NCBI GenBank assembly: GCA_037074765.1 | Contig: JBAMDO010000238.1 | Location: 1-64,000 of the forward strand | Length of the DNA stretch: 64,000 nucleotides | Direction of reading: 5' to 3' | Source of the DNA: Mansonella perstans | Taxonomy: Eukaryota > Nematoda > Chromadorea > Rhabditida > Onchocercidae | Shown here: piece by piece, positions 48,740 through 59,037 of the stretch | Position numbering within the stretch: position 1 is the first letter of the stretch | Layout: the number at the start of each line of letters is the position of its first letter | The notes under the pieces: generated by a model | The model's database searches: none | Seen by the model: the letters and a program-made list of their open reading frames with translations, nothing else | Told to the model about the DNA's origin: nothing | Translations under genes and position numbers: made by a program

Positions 48740-49764
48740 GCTGCTCTTGCTGCTCTTACTACTCCTGCTACTCCTGCTACTCCTGTTACTCCTTCAATTG
48801 ATGATTTCATCGCATCCGCTGTCGCATTCATTGTCACCATCATCGACAGGCCTCCTTCGATGCCTCCGCCTTCTTTTGCTATATTACATGTTGGTGCAAT
48901 ATCATTTGCCGCTGGGACTCCTATAGCCAATATTGGAAAGCCAATATTGCTCTCTATTACTTCATCATCTATGTGGCTTGCTTCATCCTCACCATTAACT
49001 GCATTATTGAAATATTCTGGACCAGGCTCATGAGTTTGCTGACAGTTATAGCCTAAGCCCTTCCTGGCTAATCGTTTCATTTCTTCTCTCGACTTACCAT
49101 TTCTTATTTGGCCTAGCTCCATCTCTTTCTCTTTCTCTTTTTCGCCCATCTCATTATCAATACAACGGTCATCATTCCTATTCCTTGAATTTTCCGCTTC
49201 AAGAAAATGCTCTGGCCCTGGCTCTCCCAAATGTCTCACATATCCTTTCACATGCTGACTTTTAGCCACTTCACCCGATCGATCAGCACCACTGTTAGCA
49301 ATCTTAATAGATGGGAAACTGTTATCTTCTGCTCCTTCGTCATATGATTTTTTTTTGGATGGTGGTGGTTCATGTTGTTCTTCCATGAATTGAAAACATG
49401 CATTTGGACCCGTAACTGGCTTCATCCCGAAAAATTCCAGCATTGCCGGCGAAACATCCAAACCTTTTCGGACCAAACGCTTCGATGATACAGCTGCAGT
49501 AGTAGTAGAAGTAGTTGTAGTAGTTGTTATTGTCGTTGTTGTGTTATCTTGTCTGATTGATTGTAGCGAAGTATTGCTTGCTTTACTTCTTGAACGTGGT
49601 GAACGACTAACATTGGATGAAGCGGAAGTGGAGGAACGTGATGCTGTCCTATTCGGTGATTTCGATATTATAGGTTTCGATTTTTTAGTAAAAATATGTG
49701 ATGTCGTTTTATCAGAAATGATATCATCGTTGTCACTGGTACCATTGCCTGCATCGCTTTTCAA
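45037..49764 (-). CDS. unc-33: Collapsin response mediator protein, UNC-33 type (start exon not found)
   Basis: Cytoplasmic microtubule-associated protein of axon outgrowth. Exons: 49764-48539, 48303-48135, 47832-47614, 47514-47374, 46989-46855, 46736-46636, 46455-46242, 46057-45893, 45743-45672, 45603-45523, 45394-45250, 45119-45037; all phases close over 916 residues. The CRMP/dihydropyrimidinase fold starts near residue 380 ([14 protein letters not shown]) and includes [52 protein letters not shown] and the tail [12 protein letters not shown]. The enzyme's HxH metal site is replaced ([11 protein letters not shown]), so it should be non-catalytic like other CRMPs. The N-terminal extension of about 380 residues is Ser/Thr-rich with a Thr tract, as in the long UNC-33 isoform. 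The frame at 49764 is a Leu codon and the open frame continues to about 49880 without an ATG, so a 5' exon is missing. Confidence 0.9.
48677..48742 (-). repeat. (TGT/ACA)n trinucleotide repeat coding poly-Thr
   Basis: On the minus strand ACA/ACG codons give about 21 consecutive Thr in the UNC-33 extension. Upstream, at about 49497-49540, a second Thr-rich cluster is encoded. The opposite strand reads as an artefactual poly-Leu frame. Confidence 0.9.
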
Positions 49765-49832
49765 CTTTTTTTCACTATAGCAAACTTCAATCGGTGAATT
49801 GGGTGTTGACCGAATATGAAAGGTATATAAAT

Positions 49833-49846
49833 GCCCCTTAAGGGGC
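49833..49846. promoter_or_regulatory. 14-bp perfect palindrome GCCCCTTAAGGGGC near UNC-33 5' region
   Basis: A GC-rich palindrome in AT-rich surroundings, next to a TATATAAAT-like element at 49824-49831. It lies within the open frame upstream of 49764, so it may be coding, UTR or promoter. The function is unknown. Confidence 0.35.
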
Positions 49847-52800
49847 GCTAAGAATGGAAAAATTTTGGCTGTGTCGTTTGGTCGCGCTCAACGACCAATT
49901 ATAATGATGAAATGTTGAAGTTTTCTTCATTCACCATATATTTCCCTGAGATTTCCAGTTTCCACACTTTGCGAATGATTGAAATAATGATCATACCATG
50001 CAATCAGATTTTCTTACCAAGAAATCATAAATTATCCTTAACAAAAAAAGTACCATTAAATCTGTCATTTAAAAGCCTTAATTACGAATCAAAGGAGCCG
50101 CAGTTGTAAGTCGTCCTCTTCTCATTTTTTTTTCTGTATTTGAAAACTCATAAATTTCGAAGCAAGTATTATAAATGCAAAGAAATGCAAAAAAACGGGT
50201 AATTCTAATATATATCACAAAAAAGCCTAAATTAGCATGACCAGACTAAATGAAGAGGCATAATTAAATTTAAAAGATAGAAAAATAGAAAATAAAAAAT
50301 TCAGACAGATTGATGCAAAAATAGGAATGTCGATAAGCCCTTTGGCTGAACAAAATTGCTATGAATTTGCCGTCCCTTTTGTTGGTTACTGTTGGAAAAA
50401 GAAAAGGAAGGAATGATAAATATGCATAATTAAAATAACTAAATGAAGTATAATGGTAGAAAAGGTTGTTTAAGGATTTTTCTCTTTTTTCTCTTCCTAA
50501 AAATCAAATTTTAGCAATTCAGCTATTAAAAAAAACCTTATATATATTATACTAGGGTGGAATAATTTTCAAGAATATTCATTTATAAAGTGAAAAGAAA
50601 ATTCATCCGCTTTCCTTACCAGAAAATGAAACTATCATTTCCCATCTCTAATAAAAAAGAAAAGCAAAATAAAATGAACTTTTAAAATTATACTAACTTA
50701 TATAGGAAAGATGAAAGAAAAGATTAAAATTACGACAAATTAGCAAATTAGTGGATGAAAATATAGGATAAAATGATCAATAAAATTAGGACACATGTAA
50801 TCTATTTGTCATTTTATGTCACATTCAACTAGCTGCTATTGTGTAGCTTCTACATTATTTCTCTTTTTCTAATCATCCCAGTTTCAATCCTGTAATTCAC
50901 TTGGTTATTTTCATTTCCATATATTCAATTTTCCTTTCATTCAAACAACTGACTCTAACTAAAAATAAAATTTTTCCTAAAAAAAAAAAGTTAAGATATG
51001 AAAAGAAATTTTTCTTTTTTTCCAACTGAAACTGAAAGGATTACAAAGAGAAAAAACATTAAATAACTTCTTTACTCATGAAATTTGTATTATTTATCCA
51101 CTATTTTGTTAAGTGAAAAAATGAAATAAAAATAAATTTAAACCTGTTGTTGCTGTTTTCAAATTTAAAAGCATTGTTTTCTTTTTTTTTTTTCCCAAGT
51201 GTATAATTTGGATGTGGGAATTTTTTCCCAAAAATAAAAATTTGCAACTTTATCAAATTAGGTTATGAATGATTTGTTTTTAGTCCAATTAATAATGCTA
51301 AAAGAAATAACGAATTTACTTAATTTTATGTCAAATTTTTAGTAGCATCAATACACGCATATATTTCGAAAAAAAAAATCATTCAAATATTTAAAAGGAA
51401 CCGGAAAAAAAAGCAAAAAGAAGAAAAGTTAATGAATGGTTAAAAGTTGTCAGATTCGGTAAATTTCTTATCATCTGATTTGTTGGTATGAAAATATTTG
51501 ATCGAAAAATGTTTTGTCTAAAACTGTTCTAACACAATCATTTGACAACAAATGATTGTCACAAAAAAAAATAATTATTAGTAATAATTATTATTATTTC
51601 TTTTTATTTCATCCTGAATAAAAAAAAAATATATGTTTTTATTTGAAATCGATAAAAAAGGGAAACTGAACAATTGTTGCTACTAATTTGGTTGAACTAT
51701 TTAAAAAGTAAATTCCTCTTATTGATTCCAAACAATAACAGCGACAGATGGAACAAATGATTGTCACTGAATTCATAAGTACCTCTTCGAACTGATACAA
51801 CTATCAGAAATACTTGGTAAATATGGAAAATGAAAAAAAGAAGCAAATATATTTGGAAGTTAAATATGAAAATACTAAACAAAAATTGGTGAGAAACGTA
51901 ATTAAAATTTTTATATTTCAGGGGAAAAATAGAGGGGAAAAAAAATTGACAATAACAACAACAAAGATAAAATGATAAATTATTCGCTACTATCATTCCA
52001 ATCAATGACATTTTTTACAAATTTTACAGTATAAAAAAAGAGTGCGGTAACGAGAAAAAAAATGAAAAATCATCAATTATAAAAAAAATAATTTTTGAAT
52101 TTCATTCAAATTTTTCAAATAAGTTCAAATTTAAGAAACAGAAAATAATTTTTTGTTAAATATCGATGTCTACTGAAAAAAAAAACATTGAAATTCCACA
52201 ATTAATTTTTGGAGCAGAAATGTCTGCTATGCTATTCCTTTCTTTTTTTAGCTTTTCGTTTTCTCAATATCATTGGGTAATTTAGACGATGCAAAAGCAA
52301 CTCAGGCTTACAAAAAAAATATTTTTGAGAAACGATTACTATCAGATAGCTTAATAATCAGTAAAAATTTCAAATTTCATTAAGCAAACTTGCTGACAAA
52401 CTGTGAAGAGTTTGAAAGAATTGCAATCGTTCCACAAAAATATTTTTTGAAATTAAAATAAACGGTTGGTAGCTACGAATTTGAAAAGTTCAAAATTAAT
52501 TTAGTTACCGTTAATTCACTATAAAAAATATAAAGGACCACAAAAAAAAAGAGAAAAAAACCTGTTCAATCATTTAAAAAAAAAAATTGAGAATAAAAAA
52601 TTATGTATGAAAGTAAAGAAAATTGATTTTACATAAAATGTATTCAAATGAAACTACGAAATAATGCCAAATGAATTCCCCGCAGAAGTGGTAGAATTAA
52701 TGAAATTTGCACAATTAGTCATCGCTTTTATCAGCTGGATCGTTAACAATAACCACCTGCTATATCATTTATTGATACGTTATCAGCTAGTTATCAGCAA

Positions 52801-52869
52801 AATTACGTAAAGTGAAACAAAATCAATTTCTCATAAAGTCGTCTACTATATTTTAAAAGCCAATTTTTC

Positions 52870-53515
52870 TTCATTATCATCTCATCCTCTCCCTCTCTCT
52901 CTCTTTGCTTCTCTTTCTTTCCTTCTTTTCCTCTTTTAATTCTAATCATTGAAAAAAAAAATTCCAAACTATTTTTCTGGATAGGTAAGCTTATTAATGA
53001 TGTTAAAGGAAGAAATTGTTGAATGTTTTGGAAATTTAACAAAAAAAAGAAAATGCATAAAATTAGTAAAAAAAGCTAAAAGATATTAAAAGAGAGATAA
53101 GAGGGTAAATGGAAAAGATAGTAGAAGAAATAGAAAGTATATTGCTGATAAGAAGTGAGTTTTGAAATTTTGTTTTAAAATTAAAAGCATATGAGAAGAA
53201 GAACTGAATAAACAAACGAGAAGATATTAAGTATAGAGAGAGAGAGGAAAAATAAGTGAAAGAGAGAGAGAGAAAGAAAGAGAGAGAGAGAGAGGGAGAG
53301 AAACTAAAAGATATTGATATTTTTTGGAAAACTATGATGTTGAAAGGGAAAGAATTGAATTTAATGATATGAGAGAAATGAAGGAATTTTAAGAGTCTGA
53401 AAATATCCGATACTACTATAGAATATTCCCAACAAAAAAAGGGAATTAACCAATCATAATTTTTTCTTTTATTCTCATCTCTCTCTCTCTCTCCTTTCCT
53501 TTTCTTTTCCTCCAT
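52870..53515. repeat. Cluster of CT-rich and GA-rich microsatellites
   Basis: A CT-rich tract at 52885-52935, a (GA)n tract at 53235-53301 and another CT-rich tract at 53475-53515 lie within 650 bp. The tracts are partly complementary to one another. They create spurious low-complexity open frames of up to 150 residues. Confidence 0.8.
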
Positions 53516-53566
53516 TCTCTTTCCAACTCATAAAGATTATCAACAAAATTAAATAAAATGAGGGAG

Positions 53567-53593
53567 AAAAAAAAAAAAAAAAAAAAAAAAAAA
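53567..53593. repeat. Poly(A) run, about 27 nt
   Basis: Uninterrupted A run. Confidence 0.9.
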
Positions 53594-54349
53594 GCATAAA
53601 TTAATACAAGAAAGAGAAAGAGAAAGAGGGAAAAAGTTGAATTAAGTGGAAAATCGAAAATAACATATTGACTTGTGGTATTATAAGTTGAATGGATCTC
53701 GAATCAACTATTCCATTCTATCCTGAAATAAATTTTACAATGTTACCATAATCTAATGACTATAAGCAAAGCCATTTTAGCACACTAGCATTATGTATAA
53801 TAATAATCATTAAGCATTGAGCACTACGATTAGTAGTACATTAATTTTATAGCAATGAACATACATCAAGCAGACAACAAAAATCAATTAGCCAATGGTT
53901 ACATAATTAATAGGAGCACGTATATGGGACATTCCAAATAAATCAGCTCTTTTTAGGATGCTTAAATTTTATCATACATATCATATATGCATGCATGCAC
54001 GTAATGGATATATTATGTTATCCATAAATTTTGCACCAATGATAATAATGTTACTGTTCACACTTCACCACCATAAAATACTTAATAGTCTATAAAAGAT
54101 CGCATATGATAAAGTTTAGAATGAATAGAGGTGCTGCTACTATATTATTATTATTATTATGTGTTCTCGCTGAAAATTGCTTGCTTCCTGAATTTAAATT
54201 CGGAAAAAAATATCAGGATACTTTGCATTATCTATGAAGACATTAATGTCGTTAAAAAATTTCCAAAAAATATTGGGAAAAAAGTGTAAGGTTACTTTAT
54301 GAACTTTCATAAATTCTTTGTTATCAACAAAAATAAAATTTTATTGATG

Positions 54350-54375
54350 AAAAAAAAAAAAAAAAAAAAAAAAAA
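54350..54375. repeat. Poly(A) run, about 26 nt
   Basis: Uninterrupted A run. Confidence 0.9.
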
Positions 54376-55239
54376 GAACATGTTAGAAAGCCTTTATATG
54401 CAGTAATTATAGGAAATATAATAAGATCACGATTCACGATAACCACTTGAGTGCCGATGCACTGACTTTAGATATAGAGAACCATGTAGCTATACACTTG
54501 AAATGGATAGTAATAATGAGCATCATTAGGTAGTCAAAATTCATAAAATTTTAACAAAAAAACGAGCAAAAAAACTTTTATAATATTATATTAATCAAAT
54601 GAGCATAAAATTTGATCACTAATTTCAACTCATTATCATTACAGAGCACATAAACAAACAACTGACAAAGGAATGAATATTGATTTTTGCTATTGTAAAA
54701 CTATAACCCATCCTAAAAACCTGTAATCCATCCTATGACCTATCCAATAGTTTTTGACCGGAATGATTATTCATGTTCTATTGATATTCTGCAACAGACT
54801 ATGTTATACATTAACCCTTCAGAAGCAAATTACACCCGCATTCTCCGCAGAATACTAGCTTCAAATAAATCTTATTTCGAAGCGATCAGAACAAAAAAAG
54901 AATCCATTTTTTGAAACTTAATATCTCTATCTAGCGAAAAGAGAAATTTTAGTCCCAAAGAGGTATGTTTCAATGCAAAGGAGAAAATGAAATGGAAAAA
55001 GATACAGCGACTTTCATTTCAGGGAGAAAAATTGCACGCACGCATGGCACAGCATCGAAACACTTATAAAAAATCATGGTTATAAAAGAAGTCGCCTCAA
55101 TATAAGCTAATTAATCAGCCAATTAATTCCGAATTTACCCAAGAAAACAAAATTTCAGCGACAGTATTTACACAAAAAAACATTTTCTCTCTTCACAATG
55201 AAAAGTATTTCGATATGAGAAGAAAGAAACATGTCTGTC

Positions 55240-57259
55240 TTATATTGGCATTTTCGCTTTAATACGGCATTTCTGAAGCGTAGCACGATAAATAAATTGT
55301 CGACGTGAAAGCTGACGCACTTCCTTCAAATAATTTGTTAGACTGATACGACCACGACTTAGCGCTTGACCAAGAAAATAGATAGCATCGTCGATAGCAC
55401 AATCATAAACGTAACAACAAAGTAACTGCAAAAGATTTATAAATCCATCATAAGCAATGCGATTAGGTTATTTTCAAGAGATTTACAAAGAAATAAAATA
55501 AAACAGTGGAAACTTCCTTGATGGTATAACTGTCACACATCCTAGTTCAAATTTCCATTTTTATTTTTCTTGCTGTTGACGTTGGGAATTAAATTCTCTC
55601 TTTTGTATTTTTTACTTCAGATATTCATAAGAACAAAAACTAGTCGCAACCTGTTTGTGCAAAGGTGTACAAGCATCAATAACTTGATCAATTTCTACAC
55701 TTTTTTCCGGCGATGATGTTGAAAGAAGAGAACTAATTTCGGCTTTCTTTTCCTGAAAATTGGAGCTATCCTTACAAAAAAAAAAAAAAAATCAACCAGC
55801 AAATAAAAATTTGATGGAAGATACTGAAATGTTGAAAAATGAAATTCAACGAATTATCGAATATCAGAAATCAGAGCCAAATAAAACTCATATCAACAAC
55901 ATAGGCACCTGATACACAGTCAGTGCGTCCTTCATCCGTTTCTGTTCTTGCGCTAAATCATCCAAAATAGCTTTGAGCTTTTGCTGACCGGCTCGAAGAT
56001 CTGCATGAGTTTGTCTTATTGAAGCTAATTCTGCATGCATTGTTCCTAAAAAACTTGATCCAGAATGCTTCACCGAAAGCCTAACCAGATAAGCACAACA
56101 TTTCAAATTTAGAAATTTCAAAGTTACAGTTTGCCTTCGATTCAAAGTTCACTCTCCAATTATAGGAAATTCCAAGAGGATTTCCTATAATTCAGCGCAA
56201 GATGTAGTAATGATTTCTAGGAAACGAAAAGATACCTAATTTTTCGCGAAGGCGCTGTCTAATTTTGTGTTCAACAGCGCTCATCACAGATGCTTTCAGG
56301 TGTTCCGGCTGAACCGTGCCAGTACCAGTATTACCATGGGACATCGCAGGAAAATAAGAAGCAGGTGTCGGTGGATATGGCGGCATTCCCGGTGCATTAG
56401 AAGTTGGATAAGGCGTGTAACTTTGAATCTGACCAGCAGATGTTGATCCCACACCTGGGAGACGTGAATTGTTGTTAGGCTTCGCAAACACCGGACATGA
56501 ATCTTGAAAGCACATTGCCATAACCTTAAAAAACACAAATTTTATGACTTTTCTATTAAGACAGTCTTTTTTTTCTTCGTTAAACAATTTAATCTCGTAA
56601 GTGAAAGAAATACCTGCAATAAACCACTTAAATCGTATCCTGGAAAAGACCAATCACTAAGGTATGGCAAATATATGCGTCCCTGCTTATCAACCGTTTT
56701 TGATTCCTTCAGCATCATATTTGGTGTTGGACACACGTAACATATTGGCGCATAATAAGGATGAGTGTCCCAGAGATATAACGCTACTGGTATATTGTAT
56801 GTATTACCCTGACAAGGAATTTCATTTTACTAAATATTTCGTCAAAATTAAAAAAACTCTACGTTACAATAGCCTGCTTAACAAAACAATCAATAAGTCT
56901 CCTAACGAAAAAAAATACGTGAAAGATAAGCAGCGAGATCGAAATAACGTATGAAAAAGTACAATTCAGAATACATTTACAAAGTAGAAGTACATGAGAA
57001 ATTGGAACGATCAATTCTTTGCCATAACTAGGAATGATCATAACCTGATACAAACCTTATAAAGAACAGGAATGGTGCCCTTCAGACGAAATGCAAGCGT
57101 ATACGTCCTGTCCGGATAAACGAAATGTTCAACATCTGGTGTGAGATCAGGAAAGCCGCTTAAGGCTAACAGTATGTCATTCTTCGCCGTATCCACATAT
57201 TTTGCTTTAGCTCGATCCAATAAAGCAATAACAGTCGATGACACGGCATTATTTGTCAT
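55240..57259 (-). CDS. tsg-101: TSG101, ESCRT-I subunit (Vps23)
   Basis: Endosomal sorting protein that binds ubiquitin and P(T/S)AP motifs and builds ESCRT-I. Six exons (57259-57056, 56808-56614, 56524-56236, 56045-55909, 55752-55651, 55425-55240) give 370 residues, against 390 in human. The UEV domain covers about 1-150: GTIPVLYK, GNTYNIPVALYLWDTHPYY, CPTPNMMLK, GRIYLPYLSDW and CPVFAKP; the groove-lining Tyr, Thr, Met and Val-Phe positions are retained. A Pro-rich linker follows (GMPPYPPTPASYFP), then a coiled coil (KLKAILDDLAQEQKRMKDAL). The steadiness box ends the protein (AIDDAIYFLGQALSRG, VRQLSRRQF). The start is the ATG three codons into ORF sequence following a TTTTACAG acceptor-like site; an in-frame ATG at 57274 is an alternative. 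Confidence 0.95.
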
Positions 57260-59037
57260 ACTGTAAAATTTCATAATTAATCTTACTATAATTTTTGTGG
57301 TAAGAATTAGATTCACGTTTAATCAGTTCAAGGTTATGTCTGTAATTTTGTAATATCCAATATTTTTCGGCTGCTAATGCTTATTTAAAAAAAAAAAAAA
57401 AACCTTTTTTAATATAAATTACACGGAAATGATTACTTAAAATCCCTATCAAGAAATTACTCATACCGCTTCAGTTAACCGCTTCACTGAAAACAACCAT
57501 TTTTTAACTTATTCTTGACTAAGTCATTCAATTATTCAAATCGGTCAATTACCTAAATTCTTATAATTCATTTTGTTCAACCAAACTTTAACCAATAAAT
57601 TCAGAAAAAAAGAAACAAGTAATTAGATCAAACATCAGATAAACACACTGTACCCTATACCAAATAAACACACTGTACCAAATCCTTTTACTGAACAACC
57701 ACTGACTGCAACTTTAAATTCAACTAAGCAATCATCGACAAAAATGCATGACCACATAAAAATTTGACCTTACCAGCTCAACTGTAAAATCTAATTTTAT
57801 TGAGACTTTCCTCACTCAGACTCAATGAATGTGGCAAAGGTCAATAGTGTTGATTTAATGACAAATATCAGTAGTGCGTCAGAATAAGAAGTCGAAGAAA
57901 GAATCGCACGGAAAGTTTTAAGGTTCACGTATCGGTCAAAATTACGTAAGCTAAGTCATCATTTGAAAGAATTACTCCGTAACTGCCAAAATTCATATAG
58001 CAAAATAAATAACGCTAAAATCGTTAATTAATTAAGATAAACAAACAACAAATTCGTCTCCGCTAGTGCCCTTTATCAACCATCAAGACAAACTACTTAG
58101 ATATATTATGTAAATACAAATCTCTCACTTTTCAGATTCACAATAATTTTCATGCAGACCCATTTGTGATAATATGCAACAATATACGTAGCATATCGAT
58201 TTTCAACCAATTGTGAACATCATACAATTAAAAAAAAGTATGTTTATATTGGAGATTTAGAAGATTATAAAGATATGTAATTTTAGATGCACAAAATGCA
58301 AAATAGTATGATAATTTACGAGAAAGCAAAGAGTCGAAGAATTAGTATAAGGAAATGAATATTTGAGAGATTAAAAGGAAAAGAATAATTGAATGTGAAA
58401 AGGAGTAGTGTTAAATGAAGAGATGATAGAGAATGATAAGAATTATGAAATATAGTATGATTATAGATTGAGAAGCAATTGAAATTATCATCCGTTAGAA
58501 AGGATACAATTTGTGATTTGCCATCAAAAAATTATTCGTGCTTTGATCTGTATGTGCAGGTTGCAGATCACTGAATTACTTCTTGCACATTACAGTGAAA
58601 ATTTAGCGTGCAAGTACAATAACTTCTCATTATAATGCTCATGACCTTTCTAAAATAATCTATTTTACTGATGTCATTTTCCTAACTCTTTACTGTGCAT
58701 CTTTTGGCAACCATATGGTATGGTTATATGCGAATTATGTGATTTTCTAAAAACTAATCATTAAGGGTAATTAAAATAAAAAATTTTAATTTATTAGGAA
58801 AACAAAAATTCAGAAAATCAATTTATAAGCTAATTATGAAAAAATTTTTTTTAGGATATTGATGAATCAAAAATTTTATCATCATTTCGAAATTATCCCA
58901 AACTTATTGTTTTCTTTTTTTCCTCATGAAATTAAACTTAATTTCAGGATTTTCCTTTAATTCATTGAACGGAAAGCTTTTTTTTAAATTGAAACGCTAT
59001 CTTTTTTTCGGGTATTAACTTGTTGGTAGCGAAAAAT
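57260..59037. promoter_or_regulatory. Divergent intergenic interval between tsg-101 and the BuGZ gene
   Basis: 1.8 kb between two start codons facing apart, so both promoters should lie here. Holds a short A run near 57390 and a doubled AAACACACTGTACC element at about 57643-57680. No other gene is seen. Confidence 0.5.

Larger units (their letters stand above)
49881..55239. other. Gene-poor region with purine/pyrimidine tracts and homopolymers
   Basis: No supported exon chain. The missing 5' exon(s) of unc-33 probably lie here or further right. Contains CT- and GA-rich tracts between 52870 and 53515, A runs at 53567-53593 and 54350-54375, and a short (TAT)n near 54143. The end near 55239 should hold the tsg-101 3' UTR. 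Confidence 0.5.

Noticed and set aside
48627..48926. Plus-strand ORF of 99 residues, mostly poly-Leu
   Set aside because: It is the antisense reading of the UNC-33 Thr-coding trinucleotide repeat.
53063..53515. Minus-strand ORF of 150 residues rich in Ser/Phe/Leu
   Set aside because: Produced by GA/CT microsatellites; no domain, low complexity and no splice context.
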